From Annona cherimola (lineage: Eukaryota; Streptophyta; Magnoliopsida; Magnoliales; Annonaceae), in assembly GCA_030490835.1 (NCBI GenBank), contig CM059974.1, forward strand, positions 6,021,501-6,085,500: DNA of 64,000 bases, in the 5' to 3' direction. Shown piece after piece: positions 35,451 to 47,059 of the stretch. The notes under the pieces were generated by a model. That model saw nothing but the letters and a program-made list of their open reading frames with translations. It did no database searches and was not told where the DNA came from. A program made the translations under genes and the position numbers. Numbering within the stretch: position 1 is the first letter of the stretch; every line of letters begins with the position of its first letter.

Positions 35451-36665
35451 AGTATAAAATGATGTGACAGAATAAGGGTAATAATAAGATGTAAAAAGAA
35501 TCATGTTAAAATCGATAATTTTTAATTGCATGAGTAGTTGTATATAAATGATTAGAAAATAAGGTAATTGTGAATGAATATGTAAAAAAATCATTTTAAA
35601 ATAGGATAGTTATGGCGAGTGAAAAAAAATTTAGATTAAAATTTTTTACTCTCAACAACTATTCCATCTCTTAATCATTTATTCAAATATTTCTATACAA
35701 CTATCCATATAACTAACTTATCTATTTTAACTTTATAATATGTTTAATTAAAGATAAAACTTTTTACACCAAAACTTTTTATTATAATGATGTGTTTGTT
35801 CGAAAGTAAAACTTTTCACTCTTTACAACTATTTTTATTTTTTGATTATTTATTCACATCTTCCTATATAAACAATCCTACTTTTCAATTATTTTTACAC
35901 GATTATTCATATAAATAATATATGTATTTTAACTTTATTTTCTTTGCTCTCTATCATTACCATTTCATATCACATTATTTAATCTTATTTTAAAAACTTT
36001 TATATTAAAAATTTTTCATATAAAATTTTATAACTTCCCAAATACAACTTTTCAATATCCACGCTTATCCTATTTGCTAATAATTTTTTCACATCTTTCT
36101 ATATAATTATCTTATTTTTAGTTATTTCTATGTAGCTACTCATAGAACTAATATATTTATTTTAACTTTATTTTTTTATTCCTCATAATTTTCCCGATTA
36201 TATTATATCATTTCTTCAAAAGTTTTATAACTTTCCAAATACACTATTATTCTCTTTACTTTTCATCATTTTACCTTACTATGTCACATCATTTTCTACT
36301 CATTTAAAATTTTTTACACAAACCATTTTTTGCTCAAAATTTTTATCACTTCTTAAACATACTTAAAATTTAAAATTGTCACGTCTAATAAGTGAAATTA
36401 GATTAAATGTGTGTTTACGAAGTGATAAAATTTTTAAATAAAAAATTTTTTGTGCAAAAGTAGTTGAAATAAGAAAAAATGATCTAACATAATAAAAGTA
36501 ACGATGAAAAATATAGAGAATAAAGTTAAAATAAATATGTTAGTTATATGGATAGTTATATAAAAATGATGGAAACAGTTTTAATAAGAAAATGTGATGA
36601 AATAATTAAAAAATAGAAAAATTGGGAAAAGTAATAAGTTTTAGGTGGAAAAGTTTTATTTAAAA
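35450..36665. repeat. Array of overlapping PIF-like MITE copies
   Basis: At least four copies in both orientations follow each other: about 35450-35640, 35645-36060, 36070-36370 and 36400-36665. They are recognised by the repeated phrases 'aactttattttctttact', 'cacatcttcctatataa', 'agttaaaataaatatgttag' and the end motif 'aaacacaccc' or its decayed forms. Boundaries between copies are blurred, as if they inserted into each other. Confidence 0.6.
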
Positions 36666-37360
36666 CAAAACCTGCTGGCAATAAATCAAACTTTAAAGTG
36701 GCGATTGAAAATATTTGAACAAATGAAAGATGAAAGTAAGTACGAAAAGATGGATGGATGGATAGACAAGGAAGCATATAAAAAGAGAAAAACTGATTTT
36801 CATATAATAAGCGTTCTTGGTCTCACCCTCTCTCTTGGTGGGTTGGATCCCCAAAGCATTGTAGTAATCCGTCTCCTTCACCATCACAATCTCACTCTGA
36901 CCGCTTCCTTTTTTAGAAACCTAATCTCACAAGAACAAGAATCTCTTTCCAACGTTGATCTTCTGATACTCTTTGTTTTGTTGCCTTCTACAAATGAAAA
37001 AAGCGGTGGCCCGCCGATAACATCGTGAGCGAAAAAAGGTGGAGTGGAAGAACAGTAGTTGTAGCAAGCCATCGGGGGAAGATGGATGTAGAAGAACAAC
37101 ATCTGGTCGGCGGTGGGGGGGACGGATTTGGGAGAACGGCGGGTCGTCGTCAGCATTAAGGCTGTCGTTGCAGTAAACGGGAGAACGGCTCGGTGAGAAG
37201 AGAATCGTGCCAGGGAGAGGTTAGCAGAGGAAACGGATTTTGTGCAGCAGTGTGTCCCTCGCATCGAAAAAGTGCTTTTTAAAATTTCGGCCAGTCGTGG
37301 GAAGTGACAAAAATTTTGTGAAAAATTTTAGGATGTGGGTGGCCATGGACCGAAAATGTC
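36666..37360. other. GC-richer patch between MITEs, unassigned
   Basis: Two opposite frames overlap here: 127 codons on + (36645-37028) and 126 codons on - (37264-36884). Neither has a recognisable domain. Codon-like composition and absence of MITE sequence between 36780 and 37270 suggest a fragment of gene or promoter stranded among MITEs. Confidence 0.35.
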
Positions 37361-37364
37361 ATAC

Positions 37365-37612
37365 CTAGAACCTTTTACTCTTCTTAATTATTTTATTTTT
37401 TAATTATTTCTCCATATGTTCTTATACAACTATCAATACTGTTTAATTATTTCTACACAATTACTCACACAACTAACCTATCTACTATGACTATATTATT
37501 TTTGCTCTCCATCATAGTCCTATCATATCACGTCATTCTCTTCAAATTTAAAAATTTTTATGCAATAAACTTTACATCTAAAAATATTATCACTTTACAA
37601 ACACAATATTTA
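37365..37612. mobile_element. Partial PIF/Harbinger-like MITE
   Basis: Family phrases 'cttttactcttcttaatta', 'cttatacaactatca', 'tcctatcatatcacgtcattc' and 'cactttacaaacacaa' in the usual order. The left terminal repeat is not preserved. Confidence 0.5.
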
Positions 37613-38048
37613 AAAGTTTTTTATTAACATATATTATATCTTAACTTATCTTACAATAAAACTTTAAGACAATTCTTGCAAATTTTAAAAGAAATACCAC
37701 AAATTCCCTAATATCAAGAGGGGAGACCTTAAGCTGCTAAATGTAAAGAGAGACAAAGCTCTCTCACCTAGAAGACCATAAATAAGAGAAAAAATCATGC
37801 CCCTAGACATTTGAACATCTATCATTATTATAATCAACCGTGCTGTTAGAAAATAAAATAATTACATAAGAAGTCGTGAATAACGATTTAAAAATGAATA
37901 GTGAAAATTTTTTATGTTAAATAAACATGCCTCGATTTCATATTATATTGTTTTTATATTATGGTCACCATAATAATATATAATTAGAACAAACAATAAG
38001 AATATACAATATTCATAAAACTAGTATCAATTCAAAAACAAATTTACA
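37613..38048. other. AT-rich intergenic DNA
   Basis: No gene and no recognisable repeat. Confidence 0.4.
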
Positions 38049-38370
38049 GGGCATGTTTACTTAATGTAAAAACTTTTCAAACAAAAAAGTTCCAATTTAG
38101 AGCTTTTCACTCTTTGCAATTATCTTATTTTTAATTATTTTTTCACATATTTATATACAACTAACTTACATTTCAAACATTTTTACATAATAACTCATAC
38201 AACTATCATATTTTTTATTAGTAATAATTTATCTATTTTAACATTATTCTATTTACTTCTCAATATTATCCATATCATATCATATCATTTTCTTATAATT
38301 CAATAATTTTTATACTAAAACATTTCATCGAAAAGTTATATCACTTCCTAATCATATTCTTAATAAATTT
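38049..38370. mobile_element. PIF/Harbinger-like MITE, inverted orientation
   Basis: Begins 'gggcatgtttacttaatgtaaaaac' and ends 'cttcctaatcatattctt', with a short insertion near 38205-38225. It faces the complete copy that starts only 17 bp further on. Confidence 0.55.
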
Positions 38371-38386
38371 AATTTTTTGAAATTAT

Positions 38387-38676
38387 GGGTGTGTTTAGTT
38401 GGAGGTAAAACTTTTGATGAAAAGTTTTTAGAGTAGAAGTTGTCAAATCAATAGAAAGTGATGTGATATAATATGAGTAATGATGATGAGTAAAGAGAAT
38501 AAAGTTAAAATAGATAGGTTAGTTGCATGGGTAGTTGTGTAGAAATGATTGAAAAGTAAGGTAGTTTGTATAAAAAAATGTGAAAAAAAATTAAAAAATA
38601 GAGTAATTATGGATAGTGAAAAGTTTTAGATTGAAAAGTTTTAGTTAACACCTTTTTACCCTAAACAAACACACCC
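38387..38676. mobile_element. Complete PIF/Harbinger-like MITE
   Basis: 290 bp with ends gggtgtgtttagt and ctaaacaaacacaccc. A 3-bp duplication tat is seen at 38384-38386 and 38677-38679. The interior matches 63625-63915 closely ('ttggaggtaaaacttttgat'), so these two belong to the youngest layer of the family. Confidence 0.8.
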
Positions 38677-38679
38677 TAT

Positions 38680-40090
38680 ATAAATAATTAGTTTTTATAT
38701 TATGATATTAGATTTTAACTAGGATAAAATTAATGATATAGATGTTAAAATTAAATTATATTATACATTTTTCTAAAAGCTTCACAAGATCTTTGCTAAT
38801 TACAAGGGATGAGTAAAATGGTTTACTCAAGTTTACCTAATCCCCAACTTTAACAATATATATAAAATTTAAGTCTTAATATTATTTATAGAATTAAATC
38901 TTAAATCTATTTGTTAAAATTAGATTCAAACTAAGTTTTAGATTGGAATTCAGGTTTACAAAATTTTATTTAATTTAAAGACAAACGTTTAAAATTTTAT
39001 ATAAATGTAAAATAATAACAAATCATAGAAGAAAAAAGCAATACATAATTCAACGAACTATAGTAACACGTAATATATTTTTAGGAAAAATTCAACCTTT
39101 CAAAAAAGATAAAAAGGAAAGTTACTAAACTTATAAGCAAATAATACAAATATAAAAATCGATATAAATGAAAATAATAAATTTATGTATAATATAATTG
39201 CAAAATGATAAACACGTATTCAAATATGAATATAAAAAATATTGCGTAGATATTATGTATATAATATATTTTATAATAAGTATAGAAATGGAAAAATCAG
39301 GCTCATATTTCTCGGGTTTGAGTTGCTTGAATGGTTAGATAGCGGGAATGAACCGCCCCGGACTCCCGGAGACCCGAGAGGATCGCAGAACCTCATGCGC
39401 GCGAGTACACTCGTTCGAATTGGGCAAGGAAGTGTTGCAAGGTCAACTCGACGGCGGCCGAGATGGAAGACGGAAAAGCCTGGAAGGGAGGGCGGGCGAC
39501 GAGTACAGCAGTCGTCTTTCTTTCGGCATCGCACGCGAAAACGACACACCGCACATGCGGCTGCAACGCTGGACGTGGTTTTCAAATTTTCATCAGGTTG
39601 ATCTCTACCGTTCAAGTGATGGGCTGCACCGATGGAAACACCGATGGAAATGAATATAACCGCCAACTACTGCCGCCGGATCATCTCGCCCACTTGGTAA
39701 CCCGGGTGGCTGATAGGCAACCGGAGGATGTTTGGTAACACGTTACCATAGGCAACGGTGGGATGCCTCGGAAAAATTGTACAGTCGTCCTACTTTTTCA
39801 ACACATTAGTAAATAATTATTTTTTACTTTATTCTTTTAATTTTATCCTAACATTAAAATCATTTTTAACCGCCTTATTCACTCCAAATTTGCTATTATC
39901 ATTTTATATCAATAATATATTTTTCAAAATATTTCATTTTTCATTCTCCGCCACATCTCAGAATCCCACAAAATTTTATTTTACCAAACAAGCTGCGGGA
40001 TTCGTGTCCCCTCCTAATAAAAGGGTATTTTATAATTTCCTTAGGTATGTAAGTTTTTACAATTTCTCCCTTGGAGTACGAGTATTTATA
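38680..40090. other. Intergenic DNA with an unexplained GC-rich patch
   Basis: 38680-39300 is AT-rich and empty. From about 39340 to 39740 the sequence turns GC-rich, with open frames on both strands (119 codons at 39242-39601 on +, 131 codons at 39666-39271 on -, 101 codons at 39348-39653 on +) but no domain. 39760-40090 is AT-rich again. Confidence 0.4.
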
Positions 40091-40093
40091 AAT

Positions 40094-40501
40094 GACGAAT
40101 GATCTTTTCAGACCGGTCGGTGATTTTCGACCGGTCAAAAAATATATATTTTTTATTTTTTTTTTGAAAAATAATTTTATAAACTTGTTAATCTAGTTAT
40201 ATTTAATTTATAAACCAAGTTTTATCATTTTTGGATATGTCTATATATTTATTTTGGATTTTTAAATACAGGGGTATTTAAGTCATTTTAAGAATATTTA
40301 AAATGACTTAAATACCCCTGTATTTAAAAATCCAAAATAAATATATAGACATATCTAAAAATGATAAAACTTGGTTTATAAATTAAATATAACTAGATTA
40401 ACAAGTTTATAAAATTATTTTCAAAAAAAAATAAAAAATATATATTTTTTGACGGGTCGGAAATCACCGGATTTCCGACCGGTCTGAAAAGATCGGTGCT
40501 C
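40094..40501. mobile_element. Foldback Mutator-like MITE, copy 2
   Basis: A near-perfect palindrome of 408 bp. The arms begin gatcttttcagaccggtc and return as its exact complement, meeting at a small centre near 40290. The flanking 9-mer tttataaat is identical at 40085-40093 and 40502-40510, the signature of Mutator-like insertion. High arm identity would let a read-through transcript form a long hairpin. No coding capacity. Confidence 0.88.
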
Positions 40502-40994
40502 TTTATAAATTTCCTTCGTATGATGGTGTTTATGGAAAAAAAATTTGTCCATGATATGAGAGTTATGAATATACTGGATTGTGATATCAGTTGTCGTGTT
40601 TGCATAAATATCATTAAAAACTAATATCGTCAAATGTTCTAAAAATATATATTCAATGGTTCATAATAAAATAACGAAAGCACCTTTACATGACAAACCA
40701 GCGAAAATCTAGAGAACTTGAGTTTTGTAAATATAATCAAATTCAATTCAGACTTTACATGAGTTCAAATTTCAGATCCAAGTCCTACTAAAAAATATCT
40801 AATTAGATTGGCTAAGTCGGAGTCATTGCAACCCAAGTTGCACCCTTAAAATTAACCTCTATTTTTTTCTCATTAACAAGCTTGGTTAGTTTTGACTAAT
40901 GTTGTATTAATTTTAACATTCTTAATTTTTTATAGTTTTTTAATCAATAATCATAGTTATTTTATTTTATATACTTATCACAACCATAAATTGT

Positions 40995-42466
40995 TGAGTT
41001 AATCTCAAATATACCCACAACATTTGCCCTTAATTACAAATATACCTACTAAGTCTGAAATCTTTCATAGATACCCACTAACTTCATCCTAAATATCAAA
41101 TATACCCGAAAACTAACTGTCTATTAGTTCAATAACAAATGAAGTCCAACTGACATATTATAATGACAAAGTGCCCCTGTATTCACATAATATATGTTGT
41201 TCAATTTTTTTGTAGCTTTTGCTATTAAAAAAAATTTGTAACTTTTGTTCTTGTATAATCTAAGTGTGAGTTTTGAAAAATTATCAGAAAGGTTTTGCTA
41301 GTGTATTTGTGTAAAAGATTCCCTAGCATCCCTCTCCAACAATTTGTCGTCACCGCCTTTGATAATCCATGACAAATGCAACACCATCAGTGAAGTACCG
41401 GTAACAACAGAAGATAACATGGGTGATGGAGACGATGACACACTTAATAATCTAATTCATTGGAAATCTAAAATCCATTCATAATTAGGAATCCAATTCC
41501 GAAATAAAAGAAAAAGAATCCAATTCAATAATAAAGATAGTAGCACAATCCAACGTGATGAAGAGCACCACTATGGAGGGCCCCTACTTGGAGATGGTGC
41601 CCTTATAGAGGGCAATCGACCCTTCCGTGTGCATAATTTTTTTCAGAGCACAATCTAGCTCCTCGGTGTACAATGCCTTCCAACCTTCTTCCACCTTCAC
41701 GTTCGCTGTTCTCATCCTTATCACATCCATTGGATTTGATGCCACTGCCACCACGAATCTCGTCATGAAGCTCGTCATCACATGCATCCCTAACCCATCC
41801 TTCATCACTCCCTTCTCCGGGATTCTTTTTGATTTGATCACACTATGTTAGCTACAACGCTGTCAACAACATTGCTCAATTCACGGTTAGGGACGAGCCC
41901 CGCTAGAGCCTCATCATGCTCTACTGCTTTGACATCCTTGTGATGGCAATCCAGCATGCTATGGTGGTTGTGGCACTGCTCTAAGGACAGCCGGCCGTTT
42001 GCTTGCATCTAATCCATGGCGATGTTGACTAGGTTGCTAACGGTAACACCAATTCCCCTTGACCATAAGGCTTGCGACGATATTGCGGTGGAGGGCAATG
42101 TTGTCAGAGCCGTCGGACCAGTTGTTCCTAAATTTCGCAGACAGTAACTTAAATCACGGCTGTCAAACGCCGTCGATGGACACCGCCTGGTAGAGCCCCA
42201 AAGCAGCCATAATCAAGATTTGAAAGAGAAGGTGGCACCAAAAACCACTTGATTGCAAATGATTTAGGGCTTCAAAACTACAACTTAAATTAGAGGGCAA
42301 ATTTCATCATTTTGACAAAAGATTCACAACCAGAAAACATAGAGTTAGTTTTTGGGTATGTTTGATATTTAGGATAAAGTTAGCTGGTAGATATGAAAGA
42401 TTTTAAATCTAGTGAGTATATTTGCAATTAAGGGCAAACGTTATGGGTATATTTGAAATTAACTCA
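40995..42466. mobile_element. Pack-MULE-like element carrying a carrier-gene fragment
   Basis: Terminal inverted repeats of about 123 bp (40995-41118 and 42344-42466) share 'gagttaat', 'tttgcccttaatt', 'aaatctttcata' and 'atcctaaatatcaaa'. Long terminal repeats and flanking 9-mers ataaattgt and ataagtttt (7 of 9 alike) point to the Mutator superfamily. Between the ends there is no transposase but a broken copy of part of a mitochondrial carrier gene on the minus strand. Such elements are called Pack-MULEs. Confidence 0.75.
41584..42240 (-). pseudogene. Mitochondrial dicarboxylate carrier / UCP5-like gene fragment
   Basis: On the minus strand, from about 42160 down, frames spell words equivalent to NIALHRNIVASLMVKG, GIGVTVSNLVNIAM and MQANGRLSL. 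From 41841 a continuous frame has KGVMKDGLG, VVAVASNPMDVIRMRTANVKVE, LDCALKKI and EGSIALYKG. This is the order found in plant dicarboxylate carriers (DIC1-3, also called UCP4-6), inner-membrane exchangers of malate, phosphate and sulphate; the PxD-type signature is visible as NPMDVIR. Stops, at least two frameshifts and missing N- and C-termini make it non-functional. It covers roughly the second and third carrier repeats. The related plant genes are often intronless, so capture from genomic DNA or from a cDNA cannot be told apart. Confidence 0.82.
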
Positions 42467-43650
42467 TAAGTTTTGTTAGCCTTGACCTTGTAGTGCTTTT
42501 TCAATCGAGAGTGTTTGGCATCAGGGATTGGTGGGAGTGGAATGCTTGTATAGATTTTTTTGGTATTTTAACCAATAATCATAATTATTTTATTTTATGT
42601 ACCTTGCAACAACCATAAATTTTGTTTTTTGTGCACCTTTCAATTGAGAGCGTTTGGCATTAGGGAATGGTGGAATGGGATGAATGTAGTTTACACCTTT
42701 ATTCTTACTCAAATTTTGTTATAATTTTTATATCCCAATTACTTAAATAATTTATTTTTTATTCTTATATTTTCATTACTTTCTTATATTTCTTCGTAAA
42801 ATTGCTCTACTGACGAGTGCGTCCTTCACTTTACTCATTTCATGTCATCGCGGCGCTTTTAATTTTTTAATTTTTTATTTTTTTGTGAAAATGTGCGCTT
42901 TTTCAAAAGTTATTACGTTCATTTAGACGTTCTTCTACCCTTCAAAAATAAGTAAACAATTTCCATAAAAAAAAGAAAAGAAAAGTAAACAACAGCCCAG
43001 GTGGTGGAGCGCGCGCGCGTGACGGGGCGGCTTCCTCGCTCGTTTTGCCAGTCTCCAAGGCTGCCAAGCAGAAAACAGCTGAGATTAAAATAAACTTATT
43101 TTTTAATGAATTTGAGATTTGAGAATGGATGTTTTCAAGCACTTCAATCCACAGCGGAAGGTTCCGAGCACCCAATCACACTTTTCCGTTTATTTTGGAC
43201 TGCCAATCTGACACGCAACTATAGTTTCTTTTTCTTTTTTCGATTTATTTGCAATTTATAAACCAACATGAGTACTGTTGCCAATGTACATCTGGACTAC
43301 CGTCTGCATTTCTCCCGTCCTTGCTGATAAAGCGTGCATGTTTTCCACCGTCCACAGTGGATCGAGGATTGCGTCAACGCTTCCATTTTGGGGTGGAGAT
43401 GAAATGGGGAGGGGCGAATAAAAATAAAAAAAAAAACCGAAATTTTACACTCGATAGGTTGCATCACAGTGTTATAAAAAATAAATACGATAATTATAAA
43501 AAAATTAAAATAAAGACGATAATGATATGTGTGATGATGCTGATCTATTTGGCCTCGAATAATGAGAATAGGATTAGGATGTCAGTTTCACAATCTAAGG
43601 ATGTGGTTGGATATAATAGAAACGGATTTTCCCCCTGTATACCTGCTGCG
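42467..43650. other. Intergenic DNA, no gene recognised
   Basis: Open frames at 42942-43175 (-) and 43249-43656 (+, 135 codons) have no recognisable domain; the latter includes simple A-rich stretches. A direct repeat of 'aaccaataatcataattatttt' phrases links 40940-40980 and 42570-42600, and 'gagagtgtttggcat' recurs at about 42506 and 42646. Confidence 0.4.
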
Positions 43651-43657
43651 TCTTGAC

Positions 43658-44052
43658 CTTGATTCTAAAAATATTCATTATACTTTGAAAATTTCAAATA
43701 TACTTACTTTGTTTACAATTAATCTAAAAAATACTCAATCTATGAGGTAACATTTTTAGTTAATATGTGAAATTACTAATTTACCCATTAAGTTTTAGAT
43801 ATAATAAAATTTTAATTGTCGTAACTCACTAATGCCCTAATTATACATTAGCTCTAAATTTGAAGAGCCTTAATTTCATTTTCTTTCTATTTTATTTTGT
43901 ATTTTATTGTTTTATACCATGGATATTTCAGGTATTTACAAAAATTTAACTAACAGTTTTTAGTGGAATGAAATTTTTGATATCAACTACAAACGTTGTG
44001 GGTATATCCGAAATTTTGAAAACGTAATGGGTACATTTGAAAAAAACTCATA
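43658..44052. mobile_element. Small Mutator-like MITE related to the Pack-MULE ends
   Basis: The left end 'tgattctaaaaatattcattatactttgaaaatttcaaatatac' and the right end read inward ('tgagtttttttcaaatgtacccattacg...') are inverted, imperfect and similar to the terminal repeats of 40995-42466. The interior is non-coding. No exact target duplication was seen. Confidence 0.45.
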
Positions 44053-44094
44053 AACATATCAAATCAAAACTTTTCAGAGTATGTTTGACAACAA

Positions 44095-44470
44095 GAACAA
44101 GGAAACTGATTTCATGCACCATAGTGTACTTAACTTCAGTTCACCTGCGTGAATTTAATCTATTTTTTATATTTTTTTGAAATTTTTTAGAAAAAAAGAT
44201 TGTTAATCTAAATATATTTAACATATGTGTCAATTTCTAACTTTTTGAAGATTTTTAGATATTCATTTTTTATTTTTAAAAATCAGTGGCATTTTCAGTA
44301 ATTTTAAATTAATAAAAAACCATTGATTTTTAAAAATTAAAAATAAAAATCTCCAGAAATGATAAAACTAACAAACAGGTTAAATACACTTAGATTAAAA
44401 ATCATGTAAAAAAATTTCAAAAAATATAAAAATAGGTTAAATCCACCCGGGTGTATGAAATCAACTTCCT
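44095..44470. repeat. Foldback element, diverged subfamily
   Basis: Inverted arms begin 'actgatttcatgcacc' and return as 'ggtgtatgaaatcaactt'. The arms contain 'aatctaaatatatttaac' and 'ttttcagtaattttaaattaa', as in the main foldback family, but the ggtct ends are replaced. No target duplication visible. Confidence 0.5.
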
Positions 44471-44479
44471 AAAAATAAA

Positions 44480-45011
44480 ATGTCAAGTTCAAACTTTTTA
44501 CTTTTCATAACTATTGCATTTTTAATCATATTTCATATTTTTACATATAACTAACATATTTTCTAATTATTTCTATACAACTACCCATATAACTAATCTG
44601 TTTTTCTATATAACTACCCACATAACTAATCTATTTATTTTAACTTTATTTTCATTGTTTTTTATTATTACTCCTATCATATCACACTATTCCCCTTAAA
44701 GTCAAAAATTTCTACACTAAAAATTTCATATAAAAGTTTTATCACTTCCTAGACACACCCTCAATGTAAAACTTTTTATTCTATGTAAGTGCTCTATTTT
44801 TTAATTATTTATTCACATATTCTTATACTAATACTATACTTTTCAATTAATTCTACATTATTACCCATGTGAATAACTTATCTATTTTAATTTTATCCTC
44901 TTTACTCATCGTTATTACCTTTATCATATAATATTATTTTACACCATTTTTAAAACTTGTATACTTAATTCTTTTCATCCAAAAGTTTTATTACTTTCTA
45001 AACACATCTTA
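44480..45011. mobile_element. Two PIF-like MITE copies in tandem
   Basis: The first copy (about 44480-44760) ends 'cttcctagacacaccc'; the second (about 44762-45011) ends 'ctttctaaacacatctt'. Both carry the family phrases 'cacataactaatctatttatttt' or 'gaataacttatctatttta'. Confidence 0.55.
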
Positions 45012-46502
45012 AATATAAATAAAATTCGTCAATTTATTACATAAGAGAGACTTATTCTACACATTTGTGAATAAGTACTTCATTATATCGTTTATTTAGA
45101 AAAGATGACAATAAAGAGCTTTACATTATTTACGGCATTTTTCAGATAGATTATTCTAAAACTTTTTTCCTTGGCTTCCTTATCATGCATGATTGCATGA
45201 ACCATAAGAGATACGAAAACACATATATAAATTCAAAGAATTTAGCAAGTATGATGATATAAGAATACATAACGATGACTGAGTTGTATTAGCAGAACAC
45301 GCGCATTAATGACTATCGAAGCAAACTTTTGCGTGAAAAATACATGAAATTATTGAGTTAATGAACGGCATATAAATACACACATTAATGATTATTAAAT
45401 TTTTTTGCCAAATCTCTAATTCTACTCTCATAAAGTTAAAAATTTTATTCAGAATTTGTATTGATTACACATAACAAGTGGTCGTCGAATTAAATCAACA
45501 ATCTACCAAAAATAAGGATTTTAGAAATTATAGTTATTGATTGTTTAGGGGTCAGTCATAATGCACTTTATTTCATTCTTATCTCACCTCTCCCTTACAT
45601 TAGAGCCGGTTGAATCTTTCCGAATAAGTCCTTAGCATCATAAAAAACCAATGACGATTTAAAAAAAATCACAATATGTTTCAAAAACACTTTAAAATGT
45701 GTTTAGAGATGAAAATTAACACACACACATATATGTATATATACATATATGTTAATGAAGGTTAAATTGGGCATGCCTTAATAAGAAGAGAAGAAAGTAA
45801 AATCCATAAAAAAGGGATGGTTTTAAGATGTGTATAGTTTCTTTTGAATTTTTAAACCAAGTAGAATACCTATATTTAAAAACTCAAAAATATAAACACA
45901 TATTCATAAATGATTAAATTTGGTTGATAAATTAAATATATTTATATTAATATTTTTATAAAAATAAAAAACAAAAAACCATGTGGTCTCATTTGCTCTC
46001 ACACGTACATACATATGTATAAATAGATTTGGATTTTGATCCCATGAAGTCGACTGCAACTGGCCCAAATATATATTTTTATTTTTCATAAAACTATTAT
46101 TATAAGATTATTTAATCTACATGTCAAGTTTTATGATTTGTTGAACTATGTGTATATATATTTGAATTTAAGGCCCTCGAAGTATATAAATAAAAAAAAA
46201 ACCCTCGAAGTATATAAAAAATATATATTTGGGCTAACTACATGGTTGCTTTAGCACAAAGGCATTTACGTAATCATGACCAAATACATTTTTTGCATAA
46301 ATGTGATCAATAACTATTAGAAATGTTTTTTCCCTTCTAAAATTCTATAAACTGTTTTATAGTATTTTGTTGCCTTTTCCATGTTGAATACAACGACTAA
46401 ATGGATTTTTATGATAATTTTTTATTTTATACTATTAATAAAGTTAGTTATTTGTTTAGTTGCCTTTAAATTGGATAACAAGTTATTGTATAAGATCAAC
46501 AA
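45012..46502. other. AT-rich intergenic DNA
   Basis: No gene. Partial foldback arms lie near 45835-45970, and an alternating ca/ta run at about 45720-45752. The rest is unassigned. Confidence 0.4.
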
Positions 46503-47045
46503 TAGGGATGAAAATAGGTTGAGTGAACTTGTGACCCATCCAATTCATGTGGAAATTTTGATCTAGTGGGGCGGGTTATGATTTAAGACTTATTCTTAAA
46601 CTATAGAAGTAGGGCAGGTTGACCATGTTTTAACTTTAAATTAATTTTATAAATTATATGACTTGTTTGTGTGAATACAATTTTGTTGGATATATGTAAT
46701 TAACTTTATGATTTATTAACGTAGTCATGTGAATGTGCATTTAATTTTATAATTTGTTTATATGGGTAATTTTTTATTTTTAATTGCATATATGTTATTC
46801 AAGTTATGTCTTCTACATGATTTATCAGCGAACTAAGAAAATTATCAATGTTATTTATACATTTAATAATAAATATTATTATTTTACAATTTAACAAATT
46901 CAATTGTAATTCAAAATTTTATATTTATGCTATTTATTGAAAGTTGATATACATATTTAATAAGGTCAAGTTTCAAACAAAATTATTAAAAAAATGTTAA
47001 CTAATGCCTTATTACTCTACTAAATAGTAAAATCTTAAATCTTTG
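46503..47045. mobile_element. Truncated Ac-like hAT element
   Basis: The left end tagggatgaaaatagg matches that of 16667-17435, and the interior shares 'agtaaaatctt', 'ttaacatgttattcaa'-like and 'aaatttgttaaattgtaaaat'-like stretches with it in the same or inverted order. No right terminal repeat or 8-bp duplication is found, so the copy has lost one end. Confidence 0.45.
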
Positions 47046-47059
47046 AGATATAATCCAAT

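Noticed and set aside
36645..37264. Opposing 127- and 126-codon frames as possible genes
   Set aside because: The + frame starts inside a MITE and neither has a domain; kept only as an unexplained patch.
33136..38676. LTR retrotransposon made of the repeated units
   Set aside because: The units are inverted as well as direct, about 280-290 bp long with terminal inverted repeats and 3-bp duplications; there is no primer-binding site, gag or pol.
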